In this document: one piece after another, positions 6,807-15,178 of the stretch
How the letters are laid out: every line of letters begins with the position of its first letter
How positions within the stretch are numbered: the first letter of the stretch is position 1
Source of the DNA: Halalkalibacter oceani
GTDB lineage: Bacteria; Bacillota; Bacilli; Bacillales; Bacillaceae_D
Length of the DNA: 36,464 bases
Direction of reading: 5' to 3'
Assembly: GCF_023715705.1 (NCBI RefSeq)
Contig: NZ_JAMBOS010000034.1
Span: 1-36,464 of the forward strand
Program-made: the position numbers and the translations under genes
Notes under the pieces: model-generated
The model's database searches: none
What the model was told of the DNA's origin: nothing
The model's input: the letters and a program-made list of their open reading frames with translations, nothing else

Positions 6807-8423
6807 TTCAATTTTATCGGCGATGTGGATGTCTTCCATTTCGAGAAGGGCGTCGATGACGCGGTCTTCGACGAGCTTATCGACGGCGACCATCATAATC
6901 GCTTCTCCGCCTTCTTCTTTCCGGCCAACCTGCATCGTCGCAATGTTGACATTATGCTCGGCAAGCAATTGTCCCATGCGGCCAATCACACCTGGACGGT
7001 CATTGTGCTGGATGTAGATGAGATGTCCTTCCGGAATGAAATCAACTGTAAATCCATTGACGTTGACAATTCTTGGTCCGTATTCCTTCACATAAGTTCC
7101 TTTAATTTCAAATGAGCGGTTTTCGCCGCGGACAACAGCGTGAATAATATTGGAATAGCCGTACGTTTTGTTTAAGTGCTTCTCGCCAAAGCTGATGCCG
7201 CGTTCTTTGGCAATCAGGCTCGCATTAACATCATTGACGGCTGCATCAACACGCGGCTGGAGAAAGCCAGCCATCAGGCTTCTTGTTGTAATCGACGTTT
7301 CCAGATCTGTTACCGTTCCGCCATAAAATACATCGATTTCCTGAACAGGAGTCATCATGACCTGTGACAGGATATTCCCCATCTTCTTTGTTAATTCATA
7401 GAATGGTTTTACCTTTTCGTACACTTCCTTGGAAAGCGTCGGTAAATTAATCGAATTGCTCGCAGGCTCGCCTTGAAGGAAATGGAGCACTTCCTCGGAC
7501 ACTTGAGCAGCAACATTGAGCTGCGCTTCTTTCGTGGAGGCAGCGATATGTGGAGTGGCAATCACTTTTTCAAATGACAGCAGCTCCTGATCGGCAACCG
7601 GCTCTTCTTCAAATACGTCAAGAGCGGCACCGGCGATATGACCGTTATTTAAGTAGTGTTTTAACGCTTCCTGATCGATGATTCCTCCGCGGGCACAGTT
7701 AATGAGAAAAACGCCAGGCTTTGTTTTGGCGATGTTTTTCATCCCGAGTAGCCCTTTTGTTTCTTTTGTCAGCGGTGTGTGAACCGTAATAATATCAGCA
7801 TTTTCAAGCACTTCATCAAGCGAAGCTGTCTCGACGCCGACCTTTTGCGCGCGCTCTTTCGTTAAGAACGGATCAAAGACGAGCAGGGACATTTCAAACG
7901 CTTTTGCCCGTTGAGCGAGCTGTGTACCAATCCGGCCAAAACCGATAATTCCAAGAGTCTTTCCTCTCAGCTCAAAGCCCTGGAACGCTTTACGGTTCCA
8001 TTCCCCGGCTTTAATGGAAGCATTGGCTTGCGGAATGTTACGCATGACGGCCATCATCATCGCAAACGTGTGCTCAGCAGTTGAAATCGTATTGCCGTCC
8101 GGCGCGTTAACGACGACAACCCCGCGTTTTGTCGCGGCATCAAGATCGATATTATCAACACCGACCCCGGCTCTGGCAATGATCTTCAGCTTTGGCATCT
8201 TATCAAGCAGCTCACCTGTTACGGTTGTCGCACTGCGGACAAGTAAGGCGTCGAAAATCGATAAGTCTTCAACGTCGTTGACATTTTTCTCGACACAGCG
8301 GACCTTGTCGCTTTCCAGTAATGGCAGAAGCCCTTCCTTGCTCATGGTGTCAGAGACAAGAATGTTAAATTGCCCCTCTTTTGCTGCAGTTTCAGGATGA
8401 TCAATGACGACTTGCTTGTTCAT
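6801..8423 (-). CDS. serA: D-3-phosphoglycerate dehydrogenase
   Basis: SerA oxidises 3-phosphoglycerate to 3-phosphohydroxypyruvate with NAD, the first committed step of serine synthesis, in the cytosol. The 540 residues show the D-2-hydroxyacid dehydrogenase fold: substrate-domain LLVRSAT, NAD motif GFGRIG (161-166), ARGGIID with catalytic Arg 245, and ATPH with catalytic His 292. The intervening ASB-type domain and a C-terminal ACT domain (from about 465, with HNDRPGVIGRMG) follow, as in the long Bacillus-type enzyme. The N-terminus is about 17 residues longer than usual (the family normally begins near FNILVSD), but AAAGGAG precedes this ATG. A T-box leader upstream implies control by tRNA charging. 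Confidence 0.96.
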   Translation of the reverse strand: MNKQVVIDHPETAAKEGQFNILVSDTMSKEGLLPLLESDKVRCVEKNVNDVEDLSIFDALLVRSATTVTGELLDKMPKLKIIARAGVGVDNIDLDAATKRGVVVVNAPDGNTISTAEHTFAMMMAVMRNIPQANASIKAGEWNRKAFQGFELRGKTLGIIGFGRIGTQLAQRAKAFEMSLLVFDPFLTKERAQKVGVETASLDEVLENADIITVHTPLTKETKGLLGMKNIAKTKPGVFLINCARGGIIDQEALKHYLNNGHIAGAALDVFEEEPVADQELLSFEKVIATPHIAASTKEAQLNVAAQVSEEVLHFLQGEPASNSINLPTLSKEVYEKVKPFYELTKKMGNILSQVMMTPVQEIDVFYGGTVTDLETSITTRSLMAGFLQPRVDAAVNDVNASLIAKERGISFGEKHLNKTYGYSNIIHAVVRGENRSFEIKGTYVKEYGPRIVNVNGFTVDFIPEGHLIYIQHNDRPGVIGRMGQLLAEHNVNIATMQVGRKEEGGEAIMMVAVDKLVEDRVIDALLEMEDIHIADKIEC

Positions 8424-8484
8424 ACTCTCTACACTCCTTTAAAGATCTGTTTTCTTTACTTTGCGTAAAATGAAAGCGGTATAA

Positions 8485-8777
8485 CAAAAAAACCTTCTGC
8501 CCACACGACGGGAGTCGTGAGGGGCGGAAGGTTCAAACCGCGGTGCCACCCTCATTCATGCGCAACATGTGCGCATCTCAGGGAGAGATACTCTCCAAGA
8601 TAACGGATTTATCCGAATACATCTACTGACATTCAATGTATGAACTCCGAAGGGCTCTGGAGAATGAAGCCAAACTAGTTCACAGCAACCACTAGCTCTC
8701 TGAATTGGCTTTTCATACTCCCATCTTCATCATCGTTTTTCTGATGTGGAATTGTTCGTGAATAATAGTATTAATTG
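8485..8777 (-). promoter_or_regulatory. T-box leader (tRNA-sensing riboswitch) of serA
   Basis: Read on the minus strand, the leader carries the T-box sequence AGGGTGGCACCGCGG (8538-8552), a stem I with the AGAGAG-type bulge and a GGTTGCTGTGA apical part (about 8680-8700), and a terminator made of AACCTTCCGCCC and GGGCAGAAGGTT plus a T-run (8485-8533). A plausible specifier codon is UCC (serine) at 8659-8661, followed by a purine; this is inferred from the stem I pairing AAGCCAA/TTGGCTT and from the downstream gene. Uncharged tRNA-Ser would stabilise the antiterminator and switch serA on. Confidence 0.93.
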
Positions 8778-8783
8778 TTTGAT

Positions 8784-8812
8784 AATTTATCATATCAAAT
8801 GGTTTCTGTCAA
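8784..8812 (-). promoter_or_regulatory. Housekeeping promoter of serA
   Basis: On the minus strand, TTGACA (8807-8812), 17 bp and TAAATT (8784-8789) form a sigma-A type promoter directly before the T-box. Confidence 0.75.
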
Positions 8813-8933
8813 TCGGAAAATGACGAACAAAAGAAAAGATTTTTTCATTTTTCTTCGTGAATAGCATGATTGGCGATAAGTTTGTATCAAAAGAGTCCCG
8901 TTATCATATATATCGACTAGAGGAGGGGAGGCT

Positions 8934-9986
8934 TTGAAACATATCGTAGGACCGGGAGAAACAGTGGCGATCATTGCGGCCAGCTATCAGATCCGGCCAA
9001 TTGATCTGATCCTGCTCAATCCGAGCATTTATGCCGAAAACAGTTATGTCCCGCGTGGAACCGAACTAACACTTCCGCAAAATGTGAAGTATTGCCAGGA
9101 CTCGTTCCTTGGGGACATCAAGACAGAGTTTGGTCACGAGCAGCTCGTCTCCCTGCTGCCTGCCTGGACAGAAAAAGGGATTCGCAGTGAAATCATTGGC
9201 TACTCGGTCATGAAAAAACCGATTTATGCATTTTTTATCGGTAGCGGAAAGAAAAAAATTTTTTATTCGGGCGGCTGGCATGCGAATGAATGGCATACCA
9301 CAAAGCTGCTCGCTCTTTTCCTTGACCGGCTTGCGACATACAAGCAAAAAAACGAAGTCTGGTTTGAGTATGACATTGCGGCGATCTTGCAAAAAGTCAC
9401 ACTCGTTGTCGTCCCGCTCGTCAATCCCGATGGTGTTGAGCTTGTGCTGCAGGGGATCTCCCCAGGGCATCCTTACTATCAGGACGTGCTGGCCATCAAC
9501 AAAGGGATGACAAGATTCGATCACTGGTCCAGCAATATCCGCGGCGTCGATTTGAATCACCAGTGGCCGGCGCAATGGGAACGAGAAGCAGCTGAAAGCC
9601 CGCAGCAGCCCTGGCCGCGTCATTACAGCGGCCACGCTCCTTTAACCGAGCCGGAGGCGCTCGCTGTGTATGACATGACTGTCCGTGAATCATTCTCTCA
9701 TGTGCTTGCCTTTCATTCCCAGGGGCAGGTGATCTACTGGGGCTATCGCGGCCTTGAACCGCCTGAGAGCAAGGAGATGGTGACGCGTCTATCTCTCGTC
9801 AGCTCTTACACCCCGGTTCACACGGCGGACAGTGACGGCGGCTTTAAGGACTGGTTTATTCAGGAAACTGGAAGGCCGGGCTTTACGGTTGAGGTCGGGA
9901 CCGGCATCAACCCGTTACCGCCAGCGGTCTTTGCCGAAATATGGGCAAATAATGTCAAGCTTGCACTTGAGGGACTACAGCTTTAA
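8934..9986 (+). CDS. M14-family gamma-D-glutamyl-meso-diaminopimelate peptidase with an N-terminal LysM
   Basis: This 350-residue enzyme resembles sporulation endopeptidase I of the carboxypeptidase M14C group, which cleaves gamma-D-Glu to meso-DAP bonds in peptidoglycan stem peptides. Residues 2-48 form one LysM domain (GPGETVAIIAASYQI). The zinc ligands are H116 and E119 (GGWHANEW) and H261 (AFHSQG), with the RGVDLN substrate motif at 203-208 and the catalytic Glu E320 in FTVEVGTG, so the active site is intact. No signal peptide is seen, as in the known family members. The start is TTG, chosen because of the strong GAGGAGGGGAGG just before it. Confidence 0.9.
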   Translation: MKHIVGPGETVAIIAASYQIRPIDLILLNPSIYAENSYVPRGTELTLPQNVKYCQDSFLGDIKTEFGHEQLVSLLPAWTEKGIRSEIIGYSVMKKPIYAFFIGSGKKKIFYSGGWHANEWHTTKLLALFLDRLATYKQKNEVWFEYDIAAILQKVTLVVVPLVNPDGVELVLQGISPGHPYYQDVLAINKGMTRFDHWSSNIRGVDLNHQWPAQWEREAAESPQQPWPRHYSGHAPLTEPEALAVYDMTVRESFSHVLAFHSQGQVIYWGYRGLEPPESKEMVTRLSLVSSYTPVHTADSDGGFKDWFIQETGRPGFTVEVGTGINPLPPAVFAEIWANNVKLALEGLQL

Positions 9987-10000
9987 GCGTGCTGAAAAAA

Positions 10001-10033
10001 GGGCTTTAAAAGATCGTAGCGGTTCCGCTCATT
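10001..10033 (+). repeat. 33-bp dispersed repeat, copy 1
   Basis: The stretch starting GGGCTTTAAAAGATCGT and ending in GCGGTTCCGCTCATT is repeated at 14668-14700 with one mismatch (32 of 33). It contains the short palindrome AGCGG-TT-CCGCT. It lies between the M14 gene and its terminator. Confidence 0.8.
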
Positions 10034-10040
10034 CCTTAAA

Positions 10041-10092
10041 GGCTGGGCAAAAGGTAAAAAAACAACCTTTTGTCCCAGCCTTCGTTTCTTTT
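10041..10092 (+). terminator. Terminator of the M14 gene, T1 repeat family
   Basis: GGCTGGG-CAAAAGGT (from 10041) pairs with ACCTTTTGTCCCAGCC (to 10080), followed by a T-rich tract. It is the cleanest member of the T1 family in the window. Confidence 0.8.
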
Positions 10093-10107
10093 ATTGTAAA
10101 AAAAAGC

Positions 10108-10138
10108 AAAAGTCGATGAAAACTGGATCATCGACTTT
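10108..10138 (-). terminator. Terminator of fer
   Basis: AAAGTCGATG (10108-10117) pairs with CATCGACTTT (10129-10138); on the minus strand it is followed by a T-rich tract, just after the ferredoxin stop. Confidence 0.75.
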
Positions 10139-10151
10139 CCATTAAATGGGC

Positions 10152-10508
<357 letters not shown>

Positions 10509-10579
10509 TTATTTTTTTCAACTTTCTTCTTTCTTACTCACGTACTCAGACGATTTTCCACCCCATTAAACGAGGAATT

Positions 10580-10588
10580 TGCTAAAAT
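10580..10588 (+). promoter_or_regulatory. Extended -10 promoter for ypbB-recQ
   Basis: TGCTAAAAT is a TGn plus TAAAAT element about 44 bp before the ypbB start codon. No clear -35 is seen. Confidence 0.4.
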
Positions 10589-10631
10589 AAACTAAAGAGC
10601 TAGTTTTTTCGCAGAAAAAGGTGGGAGGCGA

Positions 10632-11690
10632 ATGAACGCCCAGCAAGCATTCATTTGTATGATTATGAGCGCCTATCAGGCAGATCGCTCGATTTATGGC
10701 GTTTATCACATATTGAAAGGCAAGAAATCTTCACAAACCATTCAGGATGCGGCCTTATTTTCCCTGTTGCCTTATTTCGGTCTGCAGCCGGCTTTAACAC
10801 GGGCTGAATTGGAGCAATCCGTAAGTGAACTCCATCAGCAAAAGCAGCTGGAACAAGTCGCTGATGACCGCTTTGTCTTAACCGGACAAGGCCAGGCCGC
10901 GCTTGACGCATTCAAACAGACGCACCCGGTTATAAAGGAGCTGAACGGCTGGGAGTACCATGCTTTGACAGAAACAGCATGGCTCAGGCTGCGTTTGTAT
11001 ATTCAATCGTTAATCCATCTCGTCGCAAAGGCGCCATCCTTTTATCCGCTGACGCTCCAGCCTGAGATCCAGCGCTGGGTGAAACGCAAGCTGCCACCGG
11101 CTGACAATAGGGAGACCGCTCTCCGTGAGCTGTACGAGGAGTTAGTTTCCTTTTTAAAAACCTGTCAGCAGGAGCAGGCGCTTGTTTTTGTCCATCAATT
11201 ATCGGGGAAAAAACAGGCTGGGATGACAAGGCAGCAGCTTGCGGACGCGCTCGGCTGGCATCCGTCAACGGTTCATCTCTATCATATGGCGACCCTGCAC
11301 CAAATGTTCAAAGCAACAGCCGGGCAGGTTGGACGTTACCGCTGGCTACCGCTGTTTGCTGCTGATCTGAAGCAGGAGGTCGTGCTGACGTCATCGACGA
11401 AGCAAACGATGGAGCTGCTTGCTGAAGGCTATTCACTTGAGGAGATCAGCCGTATCAGAAAGTTAAAGCAAAATACAATCGAGGATCATATCGTCGAAAT
11501 CGCTTGGCATCACACCTCCTTTTCGATCCGGCCCTTTGTCCGGTTTGAGCTGGAGCGGCAAATCATTGAGGTGGCCGAGCAGCTTGGGACGAGCCGTCTG
11601 CGCGAGCTGAAGGACAGACTGCCGCAGGAGGTCAGCTATTTTATGATCCGGCTGGTGATGGCCAAAAGGAAGGTGAACCATGGAGCTTGA
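10632..11690 (+). CDS. ypbB: YpbB family helix-turn-helix protein, RecQ partner gene
   Basis: This 352-residue cytosolic protein has the conserved Bacillus position immediately before recQ. The C-terminal third holds a helix-turn-helix (about 262-300, TMELLAEGYSLEEISRIRKL followed by a recognition-like helix), similar to the helicase-associated YpbB domain. The rest is helical, rich in Gln, Leu and Ala. No enzyme motif is seen. GGGAGG precedes the ATG. It overlaps recQ by 11 bp, so the two are co-translated. The molecular function is not established; a role with the helicase is inferred from this coupling. Confidence 0.88.
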   Translation: MNAQQAFICMIMSAYQADRSIYGVYHILKGKKSSQTIQDAALFSLLPYFGLQPALTRAELEQSVSELHQQKQLEQVADDRFVLTGQGQAALDAFKQTHPVIKELNGWEYHALTETAWLRLRLYIQSLIHLVAKAPSFYPLTLQPEIQRWVKRKLPPADNRETALRELYEELVSFLKTCQQEQALVFVHQLSGKKQAGMTRQQLADALGWHPSTVHLYHMATLHQMFKATAGQVGRYRWLPLFAADLKQEVVLTSSTKQTMELLAEGYSLEEISRIRKLKQNTIEDHIVEIAWHHTSFSIRPFVRFELERQIIEVAEQLGTSRLRELKDRLPQEVSYFMIRLVMAKRKVNHGA

Positions 11691-13182
11691 GCGCGCATTA
11701 CAGACGTTTTTCGGCTATTCGACTTTTCGCAGCGGGCAAAAGGACGTTATCGAAGCGTTACGACAAGGGAATGATGTGATCGCGACGCTCCCCACCGGGA
11801 CTGGGAAATCGGTCTGCTACCAGCTGCCTGCTTTATTGGCGGATGGGATCACGGTTGTTATTTCTCCGCTATTGTCGCTAATGGAGGATCAGGTGCAGCA
11901 GCTGCGCACGGAAGGGATCAGAGCGGTTACGGCGCTAAACAGCTTTATGAGCTGGAAGGAGCGGGAAACCGTCCTGCGGAGACTGTCCGAGTATAAGCTT
12001 GTGTATCTGTCACCAGAAATGCTGCAAATGTCTCATGTCCAACAGCGTTTACGCGAAGTGGGCATCGCCTACTTCGTCGTCGATGAAGCCCACTGTATAT
12101 CACAATGGGGGCATGATTTCAGACCGGATTATTTGCGGCTCGGCGCGTTAAAGCATGAGCTTGGCTGTCCGCCGTGCCTTGCGGTGACAGCGACGGCGAC
12201 GGAAGCGGTGATTGATGATATCGAAAAAAGTCTCCAGCTAAGGGAGCCGGTCCTTCTGCGCTATCCGTCCGATCGTCCGATGATTTCCTACCGGGTCGAA
12301 GCATACCGTACGGCGGAGGAAAAGCTCGACAGACTAAAAGGGCTTGTCAGAAAGCTGAGGGGACCGGGGATGATTTATTTTTCCAGCAGACTCTGGACAG
12401 AAACATGTGCGCGTCTGCTGCAAGAGGAAGGAATCGGACGAGTGACATTTTATCATGGCGGCTTGTCGACCGAGGATCGCCTGTTGATACAGGAGCAGTT
12501 TATGAACGGGCAAATCGACATCGTCTGCTGCACAAGTGCCTTTGGAATGGGGATTAACAAAAAAGATATTCGCTATGTGCTGCATTTTCATTATCCGTCC
12601 GACATGGAGTCCTATGTTCAGGAAATCGGCCGGGCGGCGCGGGACGGCAAACCGAGCCTCGCTCTTTTGCTCTATAGTGAAGAGGATAAAGGGAGAGTAA
12701 GGCTGTTAACCGACAGGCTGGCGCTTGAGGAGTCCGGCTTAAAGGAGGCCTTGCATTCGATCAGTGCCGGAGCTGAACTGACGAAAGAGCTGGAGGAGCA
12801 GTTTCGCGCGCGAACAGGCGGCGAGGAAGCAGTCTGGCGGCTGACGCGCTATTTTTTGCAGGAAGAGGGCGTGCTGAGCGGCGAGCGGATTCAGCCTTTC
12901 TCAGCCGTCCGGATGTATGCGCGGATTCAGACAGACTACGAGCGGCATATGCTGCAGAAGCAGCGCAAGCTGTCACTCTTTGAGGCGTGGCTTGAGGGTG
13001 CGGGATGCCGCCGTGAATCATTACTCGCTTACTTTTCGGAGAAGCCGGACAAGCGTCCTGAGCAATGCTGCGATCATTGCGGGGCGAATGTCGAAGCTTT
13101 TTTCAGCGAGTCACCACCATCGCCTGTCCCGTTAAAAGGATGGGAGGAGGCGCTTGAACAGCTTTTTTTTGAAGCGTACTGA
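11680..13182 (+). CDS. recQ: ATP-dependent DNA helicase RecQ, short form
   Basis: RecQ unwinds DNA 3' to 5' during recombination and replication-fork repair. The 500 residues show the Q-motif region (FGYSTFRSGQ), Walker A GTGKS with K43, the DEAH box at 135-138, and motif VI QEIGRAARDG, followed by the zinc-binding region with the late CCDHC. The protein is short: no HRDC domain follows the zinc region, as in the shorter of the Bacillus RecQ proteins. The start overlaps ypbB by 11 bp. The body is richer in GC than some neighbours, but nothing suggests transfer. Confidence 0.95.
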   Translation: MELERALQTFFGYSTFRSGQKDVIEALRQGNDVIATLPTGTGKSVCYQLPALLADGITVVISPLLSLMEDQVQQLRTEGIRAVTALNSFMSWKERETVLRRLSEYKLVYLSPEMLQMSHVQQRLREVGIAYFVVDEAHCISQWGHDFRPDYLRLGALKHELGCPPCLAVTATATEAVIDDIEKSLQLREPVLLRYPSDRPMISYRVEAYRTAEEKLDRLKGLVRKLRGPGMIYFSSRLWTETCARLLQEEGIGRVTFYHGGLSTEDRLLIQEQFMNGQIDIVCCTSAFGMGINKKDIRYVLHFHYPSDMESYVQEIGRAARDGKPSLALLLYSEEDKGRVRLLTDRLALEESGLKEALHSISAGAELTKELEEQFRARTGGEEAVWRLTRYFLQEEGVLSGERIQPFSAVRMYARIQTDYERHMLQKQRKLSLFEAWLEGAGCRRESLLAYFSEKPDKRPEQCCDHCGANVEAFFSESPPSPVPLKGWEEALEQLFFEAY

Positions 13183-13246
13183 CTACGTCAACAGGCATTC
13201 CAGAATATAAAGCAGGGACAAAGTGACAACCCGGGAAAGGGAAATG

Positions 13247-13837
13247 ATGAAATCACAAAAAGAACTACTCGCATCGTTAACAGATCGTCAATTGCTGACC
13301 CAGGTATATTTGACTCAGGGGTTATTGCTTGGCTTGTCTGTCATCATCGGATTATTTCTGTTTGACAGCCGGCACGCTTTTTTTAGGCTATTCGAGGGGG
13401 AGCTGGGTGAAATACTGCTTATTGGCGGCGGTCTCGCTTTTGTTGTCATTCTCATTGATGTGACGCTTGAAAAGCTGCTGCCGGCGGAATGGCTCGATGA
13501 TGGCGGGCTAAATGAACGGCTTTTCCGCAGCTTGACTACGCCGCAGCTCCTGCTCGTTTGTGCGACTGTCGCTGTGGCCGAAGAAATCTTTTTTCGTGGT
13601 GTGCTGCAAACTGCCTTTGGCCTTGTGATCGCCAGTCTGCTGTTTGCCTTTGTTCATGTCCGCTATTTGCCAAAGCCATGGTTGTTTGGCCAAGTGGTCG
13701 CAGTCAGCTTTTTGCTCGGATTAACTTTTGAATGGACGGGTAATCTTCTTATTACGATTTTTGCCCATTTTCTAATAGATGTCGTTGTAGGAATGTTAAT
13801 CCGCCATCGTGTTCAAACAGGCATGAGAGAAACGTAA
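13247..13837 (+). CDS. ypbD: CPBP-family intramembrane protease, YpbD type
   Basis: This 196-residue integral membrane protein belongs to the CPBP (Abi/CAAX-protease-like) glutamic intramembrane proteases. The motifs are EEIFFRG (E112, E113, R117), FAFVH with H137, and AHFLID with H174 and D178; several hydrophobic segments surround them. The frame is open from a GTG at 13223, but AAAGGG five bases before the ATG at 13247 and the start MKSQKELL favour this later start. The location directly after recQ is that of ypbD in Bacillus. The substrate is unknown. Confidence 0.82.
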   Translation: MKSQKELLASLTDRQLLTQVYLTQGLLLGLSVIIGLFLFDSRHAFFRLFEGELGEILLIGGGLAFVVILIDVTLEKLLPAEWLDDGGLNERLFRSLTTPQLLLVCATVAVAEEIFFRGVLQTAFGLVIASLLFAFVHVRYLPKPWLFGQVVAVSFLLGLTFEWTGNLLITIFAHFLIDVVVGMLIRHRVQTGMRET

Positions 13838-13850
13838 AGGAGGTAGTGAG

Positions 13851-14066
13851 ATGACGCGAAAGGTAAACGACCAGGCGGACGGGCTCCGTCAGGAAATGAA
13901 AAAGAGTGAAAGCGAGACGGCTTCGCTTCCCCCGCGTGCGGAGGTTCATAAAAACAGACCGAAGCCAATCAGGCTGAAACTTTCATTCCCATTAGTGCGC
14001 TTGCTGTTAATATTGTTTTTCATCATTGTCGTCATCGTCCTGTCGATTCCTTATTGGCTGCAATAG
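13851..14066 (+). CDS. Small single-pass membrane protein, YpbE-like N-terminus without LysM
   Basis: The 71 residues comprise a charged N-terminal region of about 45 residues and one C-terminal membrane segment (about 47-68, from PLVRLLLILFFIIVVIVLSI) ending in PYWLQ. AAAGGAGG eight bases before the ATG supports expression. Bacillus carries ypbE, a membrane anchor plus LysM protein, at this position after ypbD; here a frame of the anchor type ends directly after the membrane segment and no LysM motif follows. I therefore read it as a YpbE-type anchor that has lost or never had the LysM domain. Homology is inferred from position and layout only. Confidence 0.6.
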   Translation: MTRKVNDQADGLRQEMKKSESETASLPPRAEVHKNRPKPIRLKLSFPLVRLLLILFFIIVVIVLSIPYWLQ

Positions 14067-14114
14067 CCGCTTCTATGATGGCTTTGTCCCTCATAGAATG
14101 AGAGGGGGGTGGGA

Positions 14115-14558
14115 ATGATGAAAAACAGGCTGGCGGAGGAAAGAGAGGGCATTCGGGTGCTAATGAACGAACTCATCGCCCGAAAGGACAAGTGGGAAGT
14201 CGTGGAAAAGGCGAAAGCCAGATGGTCGCTATTTTTGCTTGGCTGTCTCGCACTGCTTGTTTTCACCGTCTACCGCTTAATTTTCGGAACGGGGGCTGTT
14301 TTTTCACATCGTTTGATCTCTGTCCTGACGACAGATCCTTTTTTTATCGGTGCCATTGGACTCTGTGCGATCGGCTATTGGCAACTGCGCTTCTTTAGCA
14401 AGAAAGAGGATAAAGCGGAAAAGGAATACGAGGAACTGCGGCTTGACATTATCGTCCGTAGCGCTGAGCTGTGGGAGGATGACCGGTCATGGAAAAAACG
14501 AGAGCAAACATACGACTTTATGAAACGTGTCCACGGTGTTAATTTGTATCATAAATGA
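14115..14558 (+). CDS. ypbF: YpbF family membrane protein (DUF2663-like)
   Basis: This 148-residue protein has a basic N-terminal helix, two hydrophobic segments (about residues 42-61 and 73-92: FLLGCLALLVFTVYRLIFG and FFIGAIGLCAIGY) and a long charged helical C-terminus (DKAEKEYEELRLDIIVRSAELW). That is the layout of the YpbF proteins in the same Bacillus gene cluster. The start is the first of two adjacent ATG codons after GAGGGGGGTGGG; a GTG two codons earlier is less likely. Function unknown. Confidence 0.7.
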   Translation: MMKNRLAEEREGIRVLMNELIARKDKWEVVEKAKARWSLFLLGCLALLVFTVYRLIFGTGAVFSHRLISVLTTDPFFIGAIGLCAIGYWQLRFFSKKEDKAEKEYEELRLDIIVRSAELWEDDRSWKKREQTYDFMKRVHGVNLYHK

Positions 14559-14595
14559 CGGTGACAGACATACCTACAGCAATAAGAGCTTGGGG

Positions 14596-14643
14596 CAAAA
14601 CTAGCTTTGGGCCTACTGGCAATGGCTTCACACGCCACAAGCC
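14596..14643 (+). repeat. 48-bp dispersed repeat, copy 1
   Basis: The block from CAAAACTAGCTTTGG to CGCCACAAGCC is found again, inverted, at 33123-33170 with 46 of 48 positions identical. It ends in a small hairpin, GGCTT/AAGCC around CACACGCCAC. Confidence 0.85.
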
Positions 14644-14671
14644 CGTTGTGAGAAACCCACTCACAACGGGC
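14641..14671. other. Perfect 12-bp hairpin between convergent genes
   Basis: GCCCGTTGTGAG (14641-14652) pairs with CTCACAACGGGC (14660-14671) around the 7-base loop AAACCCA. Only three T follow, so termination is possible but weak. The loop matches that of the hairpin at 6708-6742 (AACCCCA) at six of seven positions though the stems differ. Confidence 0.7.
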
Positions 14672-14700
14672 TTTAAAAGATCGTGGCGGTTCCGCTCATT
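14668..14700 (+). repeat. 33-bp dispersed repeat, copy 2
   Basis: It is 32 of 33 identical to 10001-10033. Its first bases also form the right arm of the preceding hairpin, so the repeat modules are directly joined here. Confidence 0.8.
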
Positions 14701-14715
14701 ACATTGAAGCTGGCA

Positions 14716-14976
14716 TTAGCATGAGGCGGGTGCAGGCTGGGCCGGCTGTCCGAAGAACAGATAACTGGAGCGGCAAAATGGAGAACCGTGTATATGGATG
14801 AGCTGCTCATTGTAGGCTTCAATCTGGCCAAAGGCGACTGTTTTTCCTTGTTCGGAATCAAATACTTCGACAGGAATCCCTAAACGGTAATTAAACGATA
14901 CGTCTTGGTCGGTTACGAGCGATTTGTTCGTCAGTTTCGTCAGAATCACGTGAATCACTCCTTCATGTTTGTTCAT
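14716..14976 (-). CDS. Conserved-looking hypothetical protein, 86 residues
   Basis: I do not recognise this family. The protein is soluble and rich in beta-strand-like segments (LVTDQDVSFNYRLGIPVEV, GKTVAFGQIEAY), ending in FFGQPAQPAPASC with a final Cys. It has a good sigma-A promoter and a cre-like site in its leader, so it is probably real and may respond to carbon source. Two starts are possible: the ATG at 14976 with a weak AAGGG, or the GTG at 14949 with GAAGGAG at ideal spacing. Confidence 0.65.
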   Translation of the reverse strand: MNKHEGVIHVILTKLTNKSLVTDQDVSFNYRLGIPVEVFDSEQGKTVAFGQIEAYNEQLIHIHGSPFCRSSYLFFGQPAQPAPASC

Positions 14977-14988
14977 AATTACCCTTGA

Positions 14989-15003
14989 ATGAAAGCGTTT
15001 CCT
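14989..15003. promoter_or_regulatory. Candidate CcpA operator (cre)
   Basis: ATGAAAGCGTTTCCT fits every fixed position of the cre consensus WTGNAANCGNWNNCW. It lies between the -10 at 15020-15025 and the start codon of the minus-strand gene, a position where CcpA would block transcription. Confidence 0.5.
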
Positions 15004-15019
15004 TTTCTTTGTTACCTTC

Positions 15020-15048
15020 AGTATAGCGGCTATTCCCTAAATATTCAA
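15020..15048 (-). promoter_or_regulatory. Promoter of the 86-residue protein gene
   Basis: On the minus strand, TTGAAT (15043-15048), 17 bp and TATACT (15020-15025) form a good sigma-A promoter. Confidence 0.7.
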
Positions 15049-15178
15049 TCAATTTGTTTGTTTTTCTAACGGGTTAAAATTCTTCGTTTTGTCACATTAT
15101 TACGTTAGCTAAGGTAGTAACTGTGATAGGATAAAATAAAATAAGAAAATGCGTAAATGGAGTAAGGAGTGGATATCT

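Noticed and set aside
9066-9635. Minus-strand open frame inside the M14 peptidase gene
   Set aside because: The plus-strand frame has LysM and zinc motifs and a strong ribosome site; the antisense frame has none.
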